From assembly GCA_949752745.1 (NCBI GenBank), contig OX457031.1, forward strand, positions 39,281,502 through 39,345,501: a stretch of DNA of 64,000 nucleotides, in the 5' to 3' direction. The position numbers and the translations under genes are program-made. The notes below the pieces were generated by a model, which saw only the letters and a program-made list of their open reading frames with translations, searched no databases and was not told the DNA's origin. The DNA comes from Protula sp. h YS-2021. Its lineage: Eukaryota; Annelida; Polychaeta; Sabellida; Serpulidae. Every line of letters begins with the position of its first letter. The first letter of the stretch is position 1. Below are positions 20,690-29,143 of this stretch, piece after piece.

Positions 20690-21090
20690 GCAGGGTTGCC
20701 ACACTATACTTTTTTTAAAAGTATATACTTTTTTTTGAAAAATGGCCTTAAATACTTTTTTTTATACTTTTATACTTTTTTTTATACTTTTTTTTGCCTT
20801 CATACTTTTTTATACTTTTTTTTTTGGAATCACGAAAAAAAATTTTTTTTTTATTTCTTAATTCCTTTCAGGAAAAATGTTTCTCTCTCCGAAAATAAAA
20901 GTATTTGCTGTTTGCTTCTGTATTTTTATACTTTTTTGCCTTTATTTTTTTTCTATATATTACTGTACTTTTTTTCAAATTCTGCGTTCCTTTCAGGAAA
21001 ATATTTCCCTCTCCGACACTAACTACGTTTTACCATTTTCCTTGTTTCCATTTTCGTTTCCTTATAAAAGTATATACTTTTTAACCCAGC
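20690..21090. repeat. T-rich ATACTTTTT repeat tract
   Basis: Irregular repetition of TATACTTTTTTT over about 380 bases begins at GGGTTGCCACACTATAC. A similar tract, in the same orientation and ending in GTGAGTGGCAACACTG, lies at 40,500-40,605 on the far side of Polinton B. From 19,936 to 20,690 no gene is seen, only an (AC)n run near 20,415. Confidence 0.6.
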
Positions 21091-21159
21091 TTACGTTACA
21101 CGTAAGCTGGGGTATTCCTATCGGTTTCCGGGTGGCGTCCGTTAGTTAGTTAGTTCGCT

Positions 21160-21606
21160 GTAAACTTTGTTTCAAAATGTATCTCCTCCTGCAATTTTGA
21201 TCCGATGTCATTTATTTTTGGTGTGAGGCATCCCTAAGGGGTCGTGCATACGGCTTGTGCTTTTCTAGTCGATCGGGTGATTTTTGAATTTTTGGCGAAT
21301 TTTTAAAGAAAAAAATTAAAAATGTATCTCCTCTTACATTTTTGACCCGATTTCATTTATTTTTGGTATGAGGCACCCCTAAAGGGTCGTGCATACGGCT
21401 TGTGCTTTTTTAGTTTGTATTTTTGGGGAATTTTTTAAGCAAAGGTTTCGAAAATAATTCAAAATGCATCTACCCCTACAATTTTGATTCGATGTCATTA
21501 TTTTTGGTGTGACTGCATACGACTTGTGCTTTTTAGTCGATCGGGCAATTTTTGTATTTTTAGGGAGTTTTTGAAGAAAAAAACTTTAAAATGCGTTTAC
21601 CCCTAC

Positions 21607-21648
<42 letters not shown>

Positions 21649-21790
21649 GTTTGAGGCATCCGTAAGGGGTTGAGAATATGACTTGCGCTTTTTAGTCGAT
21701 CCGACAATTTCTGTATTTTTTTGGGAATTTTTGAAGAAAAACTTCAAAATGCATTTCCTCCAGTTTTTATCCGATTTCATTTATTTTTGC
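21160..21790 (+). repeat. Host tandem repeat interrupted by Polinton B (left part)
   Basis: About four and a half units of roughly 145 bp are seen, each with TTTTGATCCGAT, TCATTTATTTTTGGTATGAG, GGCATCCCTAAGGGGTCGTG and CATACGGCTTGTGCTTTT. The last unit breaks at TTATTTTTGCTATGAG, and its continuation (GCATCCTTAG...CATACGGCTTG) resumes after 38,730. A poly-T run of about 39 lies at 21,609-21,647. Confidence 0.85.
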
Positions 21791-21796
21791 TATGAG
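21791..21796. mobile_element. Target-site duplication, left (TATGAG)
   Basis: TATGAG directly before the first base of the Polinton inverted repeat is repeated exactly at 38,725-38,730. Six base pairs is the size known for Polinton/Maverick integrases. Confidence 0.95.
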
Positions 21797-22515
21797 AGTA
21801 GGGTGAAAAGGACAGTTTTGGCTCACTTGATGACGTCATACTGTCTGGACCGGAAGTGACGTCATAGGCGTAACCAAGGCGTAACCATGGTGATAATGAC
21901 GTCATCAGTCACGTGACCAATGAAAAGCCAATGAGATCAATGAAGACAATGAAGCGCCGCCCACTTTCTGTCTATCATACTGTCTGGACCGGAAGTGACG
22001 TCATAGCGTCTGGACCGGAAGTGTTGTCTGGACCGGAAGTGTTGTCTGGACCGGAAGTGCTGTCTGGACCGGAAGTGAGGTCACGATAAGCGTTAGGATA
22101 GGCGCGGCCATCCATGACGTCATAATGAGGTGATAATGAGGTGATAATGAGGTCATAATGAGGTGATAATGAGGTGATAATGAGGTCATAATGAGGTCAT
22201 AATGAGGTCATAATGAGGTCATGCTGTGTGGCGGCTTCCTAGGGTTTCAGTCGATGATCGTCGAAGTCAATGAAGTCAAGCTTTCATTTCCGAAGTCAAT
22301 CGACAACAGACCCTAAAAAGTGATGACCTCCCCCCCCCCCCCCCCCCGAAATTGTGATTTTTGCATATTTATCCGTTTCAGACGATTCTGAACATTTTTC
22401 ATTTTTTGGGTCGACCGACCCCCCCCCCCCCCCGAAATTGTGATTTTTGCATATTTATCCGTTTCAGACGATTCTGAACATTTTTCATTTTTTGGGTCGA
22501 CCGACCCCCCCCCCC
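21797..22515 (+). repeat. Polinton B terminal inverted repeat, left
   Basis: About 720 bases, inverse of 37,958-38,724. In order from the end: an AGTAGGGTGAAAAGG tip, ETS and CRE-type motifs, a tandem run of GTCTGGACCGGAAGTG, a tandem run of GTGATAATGAG/GTCATAATGAG, and two copies of an 80-90 bp unit. That unit is a C run followed by GAAATTGTGATTTTTGCATA and TTGGGTCGACCGACC. Right-arm copy numbers differ: three 80-90 bp units and fewer TGATAATGAG units. Confidence 0.9.
21849..21864 (+). promoter_or_regulatory. ETS-CRE composite site in left inverted repeat
   Basis: ACCGGAAGTGACGTCA joins a consensus ETS site (CCGGAAGT) to a CRE octamer (TGACGTCA). A second copy is at 21,988-22,003. The right arm has the inverse at 38,518-38,533 and 38,657-38,672. 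Further ETS-type copies without the CRE follow to 22,075, and further CRE octamers occur nearby. Function is inferred. Confidence 0.6.
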
Positions 22516-22620
22516 CTAGGCGGCAGTCGGGACTGGCCCCCCCCCTCAGGACATACTATGGACCGACCCCCCCCCCTAGGCGAGCAACATTCTGTCAAGT
22601 CAGCTACAGTTCCATCAGAG

Positions 22621-22630
22621 GGGTATATAA
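22621..22630 (+). promoter_or_regulatory. Distal PolB TATA box (copy B)
   Basis: GTATATAAGG lies about 90 bases before the upstream PolB exon and just inside the left inverted repeat. Transcription would start near 22,655. A second GTAAGT donor-like site follows at about 22,662. Confidence 0.5.
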
Positions 22631-22713
22631 GGGATGAGCATACAGCAGTGACAGTCATTTAGGTAAGTGGAGCAAGAGTTACACACTACAAATGAATCAC
22701 ATCAGATCCAGGG

Positions 22714-22738
22714 ATGGCATCCAGTGACAACTATTTCG
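22714..22738 (+). other. Putative PolB upstream coding exon (copy B)
   Basis: ATG at 22,714 and eight codons lead to the donor TTCG|gtaagtg at 22,739. Joined to the acceptor at 23,729, the frame runs straight into PolB. Sequence and frame are identical in copy A (7,953-7,929). It would add about 13 residues before the PolB ATG at 23,743. Confidence 0.55.
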
Positions 22739-22744
22739 GTAAGT

Positions 22745-23235
22745 GTTTATTGAAACTTTATAAATAAAAAGTGAACTTTAGTTATTTGCAAACAAACTTT
22801 GTAAACAAACTTTGTAAACAAACTTTGTAAACTAACTTTGTAAACTAACTTTAGTTATTTACATTATTGAAACTTTGTAAACAAACTTTGTAAACAAACT
22901 GTGTAAACAAACTGTGTAAACAAACTTTAGTTATTTGCATAATTGAAACTTTGTAAACAAACTTTGTAAACAAACTGTGTAAACAAACTTTATAAATAAA
23001 ATTTGTAAACAAACTTTGTAAACAAACTTTATAAACAAAATTTGTAAACAAACTTTGTAAACAAACTTTGTAAACAAACTTTATAAACAAAATTTGTAAA
23101 CAAACTTTATAAACAAAATTTGTAAGCAAACTTTGTAAACAAACTTGACTTATTTACATAATTGAAAATTTGTAAACAAACTTTGTAAACAAACTTTGTA
23201 AACAAACTTTGGTTATTTGCTTAATTGAAACTTTG
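22745..23235. repeat. 13-bp GTAAACA array (copy B)
   Basis: Units of AAACTTTGTAAACA, with GTGT and TATA variants, are interrupted by TTTAGTTATTTGCATAATTG spacers. I count about 19 exact GTAAACA heptamers by eye in roughly 450 bases. The 92-codon minus-strand frame here comes from the repeat. Confidence 0.85.
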
Positions 23236-23543
23236 TAAAACAATACCTTTCGTTATACTTGGTCGATTTATATGAAAATTTCACCATTTGATTCAGTTTT
23301 ATGTACAGTTTTAACATGATCATAGGCTATTTGCGCAGCTGGCTGTATGCATTTTTACCGCCATTTTAACTTAAAATTGTGATAACTTTCGTTATAGTTG
23401 ACTGAAAATTTCACCATTACAGTGCTTCTTCGCGGATGAATACCATTTGGCAGACAATTTAACTTCACCGCTAGATGTCTCTGCTGTGCAGCAGTACAAC
23501 TTCACAACTGTAAGTGAGACATTCATATACACAAGTAAAATTC

Positions 23544-23556
23544 TGCTGAGTCAGCA
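23544..23556. promoter_or_regulatory. Maf recognition palindrome (T-MARE) upstream of PolB, copy B
   Basis: TGCTGAGTCAGCA, a perfect T-MARE, lies about 130 bases upstream of the proximal PolB TATA box. The flanking TAAAATTCTGC and the upstream CATATACACAAG are also shared with the site at 37,925-37,937 near the other end of the element, so the two promoters appear to be duplicates. Confidence 0.6.
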
Positions 23557-23687
23557 TTTTTGATCAATTTTTGAACAAGTTACACACCATATTTTGATTA
23601 CATGGAAGTAGAATAAAAGCATGAGTGAAACATGTCAACTAGTCAACTAGTGATACATTCTGCTGAGTTAACACACCATTGAAGTGG

Positions 23688-23696
23688 TATAAAAGG
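23688..23696 (+). promoter_or_regulatory. Proximal PolB TATA box (copy B)
   Basis: TATAAAAGG is followed by AAGAGTGA, 47 bases before the PolB ATG at 23,743. The 17-base core TATAAAAGGAAGAGTGA is repeated exactly before the gene at 37,286-37,789 on the other strand. Confidence 0.7.
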
Positions 23697-23742
23697 AAGA
23701 GTGAAACGTATATTTTACTTCATTTCAGTTCTAGCAACAACG

Positions 23743-26700
23743 ATGGCAACAGTCTACTGTCATGATTGTGATGTGATATTTCCATCTCTGGAAGTGTTCG
23801 TGGAACATACATGCAAACCAGCTAGGATGAAACGTGCTCATGAAGAGCTTGTTGAGCAGATTGAAGTCAAGAGACGAAAGACCGTACAAGATGGTGTTGA
23901 AAGACCTGATCCAGTCCTCTGCTGTAAATGCGCCAAGATATTTTCATCTTTGGATGCATTTGAGACACATGCATGTGATGAGATGGAAAATGTGTCTCAT
24001 AAAGAACAAAGAAAGAAAGAGACAGGACAAGTAGGCAGAGGCAGAAGAGTGAGTCTTGGTGAAAACGCACAGGAAAGACGGTTTGAGCCTGAAGATGGAT
24101 CGGATTTGCTACTTGAAATGCGACAACAAGAGAACCGGATTAAGAGACATTTGCTAGAGACGTTAAACCATGGCATGAAATGGTACATTGTGGTACATGC
24201 ACGCTTCAAGAAAATGACACCAAATGCTGAAGGCGTGATGGTAGAACACGTGGATAATGCCTTCATCAGTAGTCCGACATATGCAGCATACAATCCAACG
24301 GATATTGAGAAGGACTTGCCAGAAGCCTATAAAGAATTGTTTACCAGGTTTGATGAACATGAGCGACAAGGTTCTGGCTGGGTGTTGGATAACATATTAT
24401 TCATTGAAGTACATACAGCTACGTCAGCGCCACTGGAAGCGAGCAGTTTTATCCCACTGCCGAAGAAAGTAAAGAATACATTAAGTGTGTTAAACATTCA
24501 GAATAAAGACAACAAGTGCTTCTTATGGTCTGTTTTGGCTCACCTTCACCCTTCAACAAACAACCCATACCGTGTGAATCAATACAAGTCATTTGAGAAC
24601 GAATTGAAGGTAGAAGGCATGACATTTCCCACCCCGATTACAGACATTCCAAAGTTTGAAAAGGAGAATGATGTGTCTATTAACGTGTTTGGATATGAAC
24701 ATGATGTAGTTGTTCCAATACAACTTAGTCGAAACACCAGCGCGAGAGAAATCAACTTGCTTTTGATTAGCAATGACAAGACAAGACATTACTGCCTCAT
24801 CAAGAATTTCAGCAGACTTATGGCTTATCGATCAAAACATGATGGAGCTGCCTTTTATTGTTTCAACTGTCTTCACGGGTTTAGGCGACAAGATCTGTTA
24901 GACAAGCATCGTGAAGTGTGTGGCAAGCATGGCGCACAACGTTTATCATTCCCCAAGGAACCCTTCATCAAGTTCAAGAATGTAGCCAAACAACAGCGAG
25001 CGCCGTTTGTCATTTATGCAGACTTTGAATGTTTCACGAAAAAGCATGAAGGAGACAAGTATCAGCATCATCGTCCAAACAGCTTTGCCTATGTGGTTGT
25101 CAGCCAGTATGATACACGTGCTCCAGTCGTATATCGAGGAGATAATGCTGTGAAAGTCTTTTTAGACCATATGGTGAATGAGCGTGATCGTATTGTGCAT
25201 GGTTTACAACAGAAAAAGAAAATGGTGATGACTCATGAAGATGAAGAGCATTATAAGAACGCCACAGATTGTTACATTTGTCATGAGCCTCTAGGAGCAG
25301 ATCATGTGAGAGATCATGACCATATCAATGGCAAATACCGTGGAGCTGCACATAGTCAATGCAATTTACAATTTCGACTTCGAAAGGATCAGCAGGATGT
25401 TGAAGATTCTTTCATCATTCCTGTGTTTTTCCACAATTTACGAGGCTATGACAGCCATTTGATCATGGAAGAAATTGGAAAGTTCAAAAATGAGACAATT
25501 ACAGTCATTCCCAACACTGTTGAGAAATATATTGCATTCACCATGAGCAATCTGAAATTTACGGACAGTTATCAGTTCATGAGTACTTCTCTACAGAAGT
25601 TGGTATCCAACCTGGCGGCAGAAGGGAAAGACAACTTTTATCACATGACGTCACACATTCACGATAGCGACCAACAAGAGTTACTGTTGAGAAAGGGAGT
25701 GTACCCTTATGATTACGTGGATGAGCCATCCAAGTTTGCTGAAACACAACTGCCGTCCAAGGACAAGTTTTACAGTCTGCTCAGTGAAGAAGACATTAGC
25801 GATGAGGATTATGCGCATGCGCAGAAGGTGTGGGAGACATTCCACTGTACTACATTTGGTGAATACCATGACTTGTACCTGAAATCAGATGTGTTGCTGC
25901 TGGCTGACGTGTTTGAAAACTTCCGTCACGTATGTCTCAACACGTATGAATTGGATCCAGCTCACTACTATACAGCGCCAGGACTGTCGTGGGATGCCAT
26001 GTTGAAAGCGACAAAGGTGAAATTGGAATTGATCAACGACATTGACATGTACCAAATGATTGAACAAGGTCTACGGGGAGGAATATCTGTCATCACACAC
26101 AAGTATGCGAAAGCAAATAACCCCTACGTAGCAGATTACGATCCCACGAAACCAACCAACTACTTGACGTACCTGGATGCAAACAACTTGTATGGCTGGG
26201 CCATGTCGCAAAGCATGCCGGAAAGTGGATTTATGTGGGTGAGCGAGCCAGAATCCATTGACTTTATGGATGTGGATGAAGATGATGAGATTGGATACAT
26301 TTTAGAAGTGGATTTGGAATACCCATATTCAATCCATGATCATCATAATCACTATCCAGTGGCTCCAGAACGGAAATGTGTGAAAGTGGGAGAATTGTCA
26401 AAACATAGTCAGAAGCTGCGGAAAGATCTAAACATGAAAGGTAAGCCTAGTGAAAAGCACATTCCCAACTTGTGCGACAAGAAGAAATATGTGCTTCATT
26501 ATAGAAATTTACAGCAATATGTCTCACTGGGATTGAAAGTCATGAAGGTGCACCGTGCCATCATGTTTGCACAGAGCAAATGGTTGGCAAAATACATCTC
26601 CTTAAACACGGAAAAGAGAAAGTTGGCCAAGAACCCGTTTGAGAAAGACTTTTTCAAACTGATGAACAACTCTGTGTTTGGCAAAACCATGGAAAATGTG

Positions 26701-27417
26701 AGAAAGCGCATGAATGTGGAACTGGTTCACAAAGAAAAGCGGTTCAAGAAACTTGTGGTCAAACCTTCCTTCCACAAATTTAGAATTTTCAACGAAGATT
26801 TGACCGCGGTACATTTGCGCAAAGTGGATCTGCTTCTGGATAAACCCATTCAAGTTGGTTTCACCATTCTCGACCTCAGCAAGGTGCTCATGTTCCACTT
26901 TCATTACAACTACATCATGACCAAGTATCCCGACGCCAAGCTGTTGTTCAGCGACACCGACAGTCTATGTTATGACATAGAAACGGAAGATATCTACAAA
27001 GACATGCAGGAAGATGCTGACTTGTTCGACACAAGTGACTATCCGCCAGATCATTTCCTGCATTCCAACGTGAACAAGAAAGTGCTTGGGAAAATGAAAG
27101 ATGAGACGGCGGGCATTCCCATTGAAGAGTTTGTTGGACTTCGACCGAAAATGTATAGTATGATGTATGGTGGGAAAGAAAAACGTACGGCCAAAGGCAT
27201 CACTCACGCGTGTCAAAGACGTATGAAACATCACCAGTATAGAGACAGTTTGTTCAACCAAACGCAAACGATAACCACAGGGCACATCATTCGAAGTCAT
27301 GACCACCAGATCTTCTCGGAGAAGTTGAGGAAAGTGGCTCTCTCTCCTTTTGATGACAAGCGATATGTGATGAGTGATGGCTATTCCACTTTGGCGCATG
27401 GGCATTACAGTATATAA
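23743..27417 (+). CDS. Protein-primed family B DNA polymerase (Polinton copy B)
   Basis: A 1,224-residue replicase, over 90% identical by eye to copy A. Same modules in order: two N-terminal C2H2-like fingers, Exo I YADFE, an endonuclease-VII-like CYIC...HDHINGKYRG...HSQCN zinc module, Exo II HNLRGYD, Exo III YLKSD, motif A LDANNLYG, motif B KLMNNSVFGK, motif C SDTDS and KMYS. An open frame extends upstream to a GTG at 23,701, but that part crosses the splice acceptor at 23,729. I take ATG 23,743 as the unspliced start because it aligns with the first Met of copy A. No stop or frame break was found. Confidence 0.93.
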   Translation: MATVYCHDCDVIFPSLEVFVEHTCKPARMKRAHEELVEQIEVKRRKTVQDGVERPDPVLCCKCAKIFSSLDAFETHACDEMENVSHKEQRKKETGQVGRGRRVSLGENAQERRFEPEDGSDLLLEMRQQENRIKRHLLETLNHGMKWYIVVHARFKKMTPNAEGVMVEHVDNAFISSPTYAAYNPTDIEKDLPEAYKELFTRFDEHERQGSGWVLDNILFIEVHTATSAPLEASSFIPLPKKVKNTLSVLNIQNKDNKCFLWSVLAHLHPSTNNPYRVNQYKSFENELKVEGMTFPTPITDIPKFEKENDVSINVFGYEHDVVVPIQLSRNTSAREINLLLISNDKTRHYCLIKNFSRLMAYRSKHDGAAFYCFNCLHGFRRQDLLDKHREVCGKHGAQRLSFPKEPFIKFKNVAKQQRAPFVIYADFECFTKKHEGDKYQHHRPNSFAYVVVSQYDTRAPVVYRGDNAVKVFLDHMVNERDRIVHGLQQKKKMVMTHEDEEHYKNATDCYICHEPLGADHVRDHDHINGKYRGAAHSQCNLQFRLRKDQQDVEDSFIIPVFFHNLRGYDSHLIMEEIGKFKNETITVIPNTVEKYIAFTMSNLKFTDSYQFMSTSLQKLVSNLAAEGKDNFYHMTSHIHDSDQQELLLRKGVYPYDYVDEPSKFAETQLPSKDKFYSLLSEEDISDEDYAHAQKVWETFHCTTFGEYHDLYLKSDVLLLADVFENFRHVCLNTYELDPAHYYTAPGLSWDAMLKATKVKLELINDIDMYQMIEQGLRGGISVITHKYAKANNPYVADYDPTKPTNYLTYLDANNLYGWAMSQSMPESGFMWVSEPESIDFMDVDEDDEIGYILEVDLEYPYSIHDHHNHYPVAPERKCVKVGELSKHSQKLRKDLNMKGKPSEKHIPNLCDKKKYVLHYRNLQQYVSLGLKVMKVHRAIMFAQSKWLAKYISLNTEKRKLAKNPFEKDFFKLMNNSVFGKTMENVRKRMNVELVHKEKRFKKLVVKPSFHKFRIFNEDLTAVHLRKVDLLLDKPIQVGFTILDLSKVLMFHFHYNYIMTKYPDAKLLFSDTDSLCYDIETEDIYKDMQEDADLFDTSDYPPDHFLHSNVNKKVLGKMKDETAGIPIEEFVGLRPKMYSMMYGGKEKRTAKGITHACQRRMKHHQYRDSLFNQTQTITTGHIIRSHDHQIFSEKLRKVALSPFDDKRYVMSDGYSTLAHGHYSI

Positions 27418-27472
27418 GGGGGAGACACTTCAACTTTAGAGTCAGTTGAGGTGTAAACACTGAAGCGTCAAC

Positions 27473-27823
27473 ATGAATCGGAAAAGATCTGCAACAACGG
27501 ATATGGATACTCTTGCTGATACAGTCAAAGACATGAATGTGAAACATCCTGACAATACCATCAAGAAATTAAAAGTGGAGATAGCACCAACACCACAGTC
27601 GTGGGATGGAATGCTTTCTCTAGGCAATGGAAAGTATATCAAGATTATGAAACAAAGTAATGAAGGTGTGATAAACATTCGCAAATACCTCAGAGATGAG
27701 GGGACTGGAAAAAACCGTCCAACGAAAAAGGGAATTTTGCTGACAATACCTGAATGGAAAATGCTGAAGAAGCAGGTGAAAGAAGTGGATAAAAGGCTTC
27801 GTAGACAAGAAGGTGGCTCATAA
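27473..27823 (+). CDS. PC4/p15-type ssDNA-binding protein (copy B)
   Basis: 116 residues, starting 55 bases after PolB. PC4 signature at residues 45-110: GKYIKIMKQ, VINIRKYLRD, PTKKGILLT, IPEWKMLKKQ and VDKRLRRQE. In the known family the beta-ridge dimer grips ssDNA, and the conserved Lys, Arg and Trp positions are kept. A Ser/Lys-rich N-terminal tail of about 40 residues precedes the domain, as in cellular PC4. Tight linkage to PolB suggests a replication or early-transcription role. Confidence 0.8.
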   Translation: MNRKRSATTDMDTLADTVKDMNVKHPDNTIKKLKVEIAPTPQSWDGMLSLGNGKYIKIMKQSNEGVINIRKYLRDEGTGKNRPTKKGILLTIPEWKMLKKQVKEVDKRLRRQEGGS

Positions 27824-27836
27824 CAAGGTAACAATC

Positions 27837-28208
27837 ATGAATGCACTCATGCTGAACGGTGGTGTTTACCTTACTGTCAATGAGAGGAATGAAGTGATAC
27901 TAGATTCTAAGACAAGTTATCATCGGTTTAAACCTGAAGTGTGGAAAGACTTTAAAAACATACCACTTGAACCTGGGTTTAAACGTAGACTTGAAAATAA
28001 AGTGGAAGTGACGGTAGCTGAATATGATTCTAACATACGTGTAGAAATCTGTAGAAATCTTTTACAGGATTATCCAAAGGAGTATAAGGGAGTTGTGCCA
28101 GATACACCATATACAGATTTGATCCTCTTTGATATCAAGAACTGGCGCGCAGTCTTACGATTCCTAGAAGCGATACAACATCCACTCTTCACCATCTTGC
28201 GAGCATAA
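27837..28208 (+). CDS. Small Polinton protein, diverged PC4-like (copy B)
   Basis: About 123 residues from ATG 27,837. An in-frame ATG at 27,813 would overlap the PC4 gene and is not kept as a start in copy A. Two halves each end in a W-helix segment (PEVWKDFKNI; IKNWRAVLRFLEAI), reminiscent of the PC4 ending. Orthologue of 1,522-1,896. Function unknown. Confidence 0.6.
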   Translation: MNALMLNGGVYLTVNERNEVILDSKTSYHRFKPEVWKDFKNIPLEPGFKRRLENKVEVTVAEYDSNIRVEICRNLLQDYPKEYKGVVPDTPYTDLILFDIKNWRAVLRFLEAIQHPLFTILRA

Positions 28209-28253
28209 AAACGTCTTTGCAGACAAGGAGACAGCTCATAGTTCATCTGACTG

Positions 28254-28604
28254 TTGAACGAGATGGAAGACTTTTTATCGGAATATAAACCAATGACGCA
28301 TGGATTCTCATATCTGAGAAACGAATATGATGACATTGTGCTAAGACATTTTGGACAGTATCTCGTCCTATCACTTGATGACCAATCCGTGTTGAAAGAC
28401 CATCTAGAGAAGTTGAGAATACCCGGCTTTCTCCTGACAGTCTCAAATGAATTAGAAGTGCGTGTGACTGAGAACTGCTTAGACGTGTTTGTACAATTTC
28501 GCCAATATGACGAGCTTACAGAAAACTATGACTACATCACCCTCAACACAGTGGAATGGAACGCGCTGTTACAAGCATTTGATTGGAAAGAACCTAACGC
28601 TTGA
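28254..28604 (+). CDS. Small Polinton protein, diverged PC4-like (copy B)
   Basis: 116 residues; the second half ends in TLNTVEWNALLQAFDW. Orthologue of 1,163-1,516. Most differences between the copies are conservative, which suggests a coding sequence under constraint for part of its history. It overlaps the next frame by 116 bases. Function unknown; the fold assignment is tentative. Confidence 0.6.
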   Translation: MNEMEDFLSEYKPMTHGFSYLRNEYDDIVLRHFGQYLVLSLDDQSVLKDHLEKLRIPGFLLTVSNELEVRVTENCLDVFVQFRQYDELTENYDYITLNTVEWNALLQAFDWKEPNA

Positions 28605-28878
28605 ATTCAAAGAGGGAGGAATACAACTCAAGCGGGGTACCAAATCCATTGAGCTGACACAACCTATGCGTGTGATGGACATTGACTTAGAAGAAGGATA
28701 TGAACTGAAACTGTCTGAACATGAAACTGTTAAAGTGATAAAGTTTGGTGATGTGTGTTATGTGAGCTTTCATAGCATTTACAAACACGGGTATAATGTC
28801 TATGATACCTATATCAATTTAGATTCTGATGAATGGCATGCATTGATGAATGTATTGAAAATAAAAGTTTGTAAATAG
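28489..28878 (+). CDS. Small Polinton protein, diverged PC4-like (copy B)
   Basis: 129 residues, with the recognisable domain from about residue 34 (KNLTLEFKE) onward, i.e. beginning where the overlapping upstream frame stops. Ends with NLDSDEWHALMNVLK. The domain-only part could be reached by ribosomal frameshifting from the upstream gene or from its own ATG inside the overlap. Orthologue of 889-1,278. Confidence 0.6.
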   Translation: MYNFANMTSLQKTMTTSPSTQWNGTRCYKHLIGKNLTLEFKEGGIQLKRGTKSIELTQPMRVMDIDLEEGYELKLSEHETVKVIKFGDVCYVSFHSIYKHGYNVYDTYINLDSDEWHALMNVLKIKVCK

Positions 28879-29143
28879 TGTAAATAGCGTTTGTAGTTAA
28901 GAGTTTGTAAATAGTGTAAATAGACTTTGTAAATAAAAGTTTGTAAATAGTGTAAATAGACTTTGTAAATAGTGTTTATAGTTAAGAATTTGTAAATAAA
29001 CGTATGTACAACACAATAAACAAGACTGTTTGAAAACTTGGTTTGTTTTATTTAACAACAACAACAACTTAACTAATATAACAACAACTTAACTAATATA
29101 ACAACAACTTAACTACAACTTAACTAATATAACAACAACAACA
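28879..29143. repeat. A+T-rich tandem arrays between convergent gene blocks (copy B)
   Basis: GTAAATAGTGT-type units (28,865-29,000) and ACAACAACTTAACTAATATA-type units (29,055-29,140). They correspond to 454-888 in copy A. AATAAA motifs occur on both strands, as expected for shared 3' ends. Confidence 0.7.

Larger units (their letters stand above)
22739..23728 (+). other. Putative PolB intron, copy B (990 bp)
   Basis: Starts GTAAGTG and ends with a pyrimidine-rich TTACTTCATTTCAG. It contains the GTAAACA array (22,745-23,235), a T-MARE at 23,544-23,556, and the proximal TATA box at 23,688-23,696. The intron therefore also acts, or acted, as the promoter region for an unspliced PolB transcript. 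Confidence 0.6.

Noticed and set aside
22745..23235. CRISPR array
   Set aside because: Repeats are contiguous 13-mers without unique spacers of constant length, in animal DNA.
23701..23742. PolB start at GTG 23,701
   Set aside because: It crosses the predicted splice acceptor and is not matched in copy A; ATG 23,743 aligns with the first Met of A.
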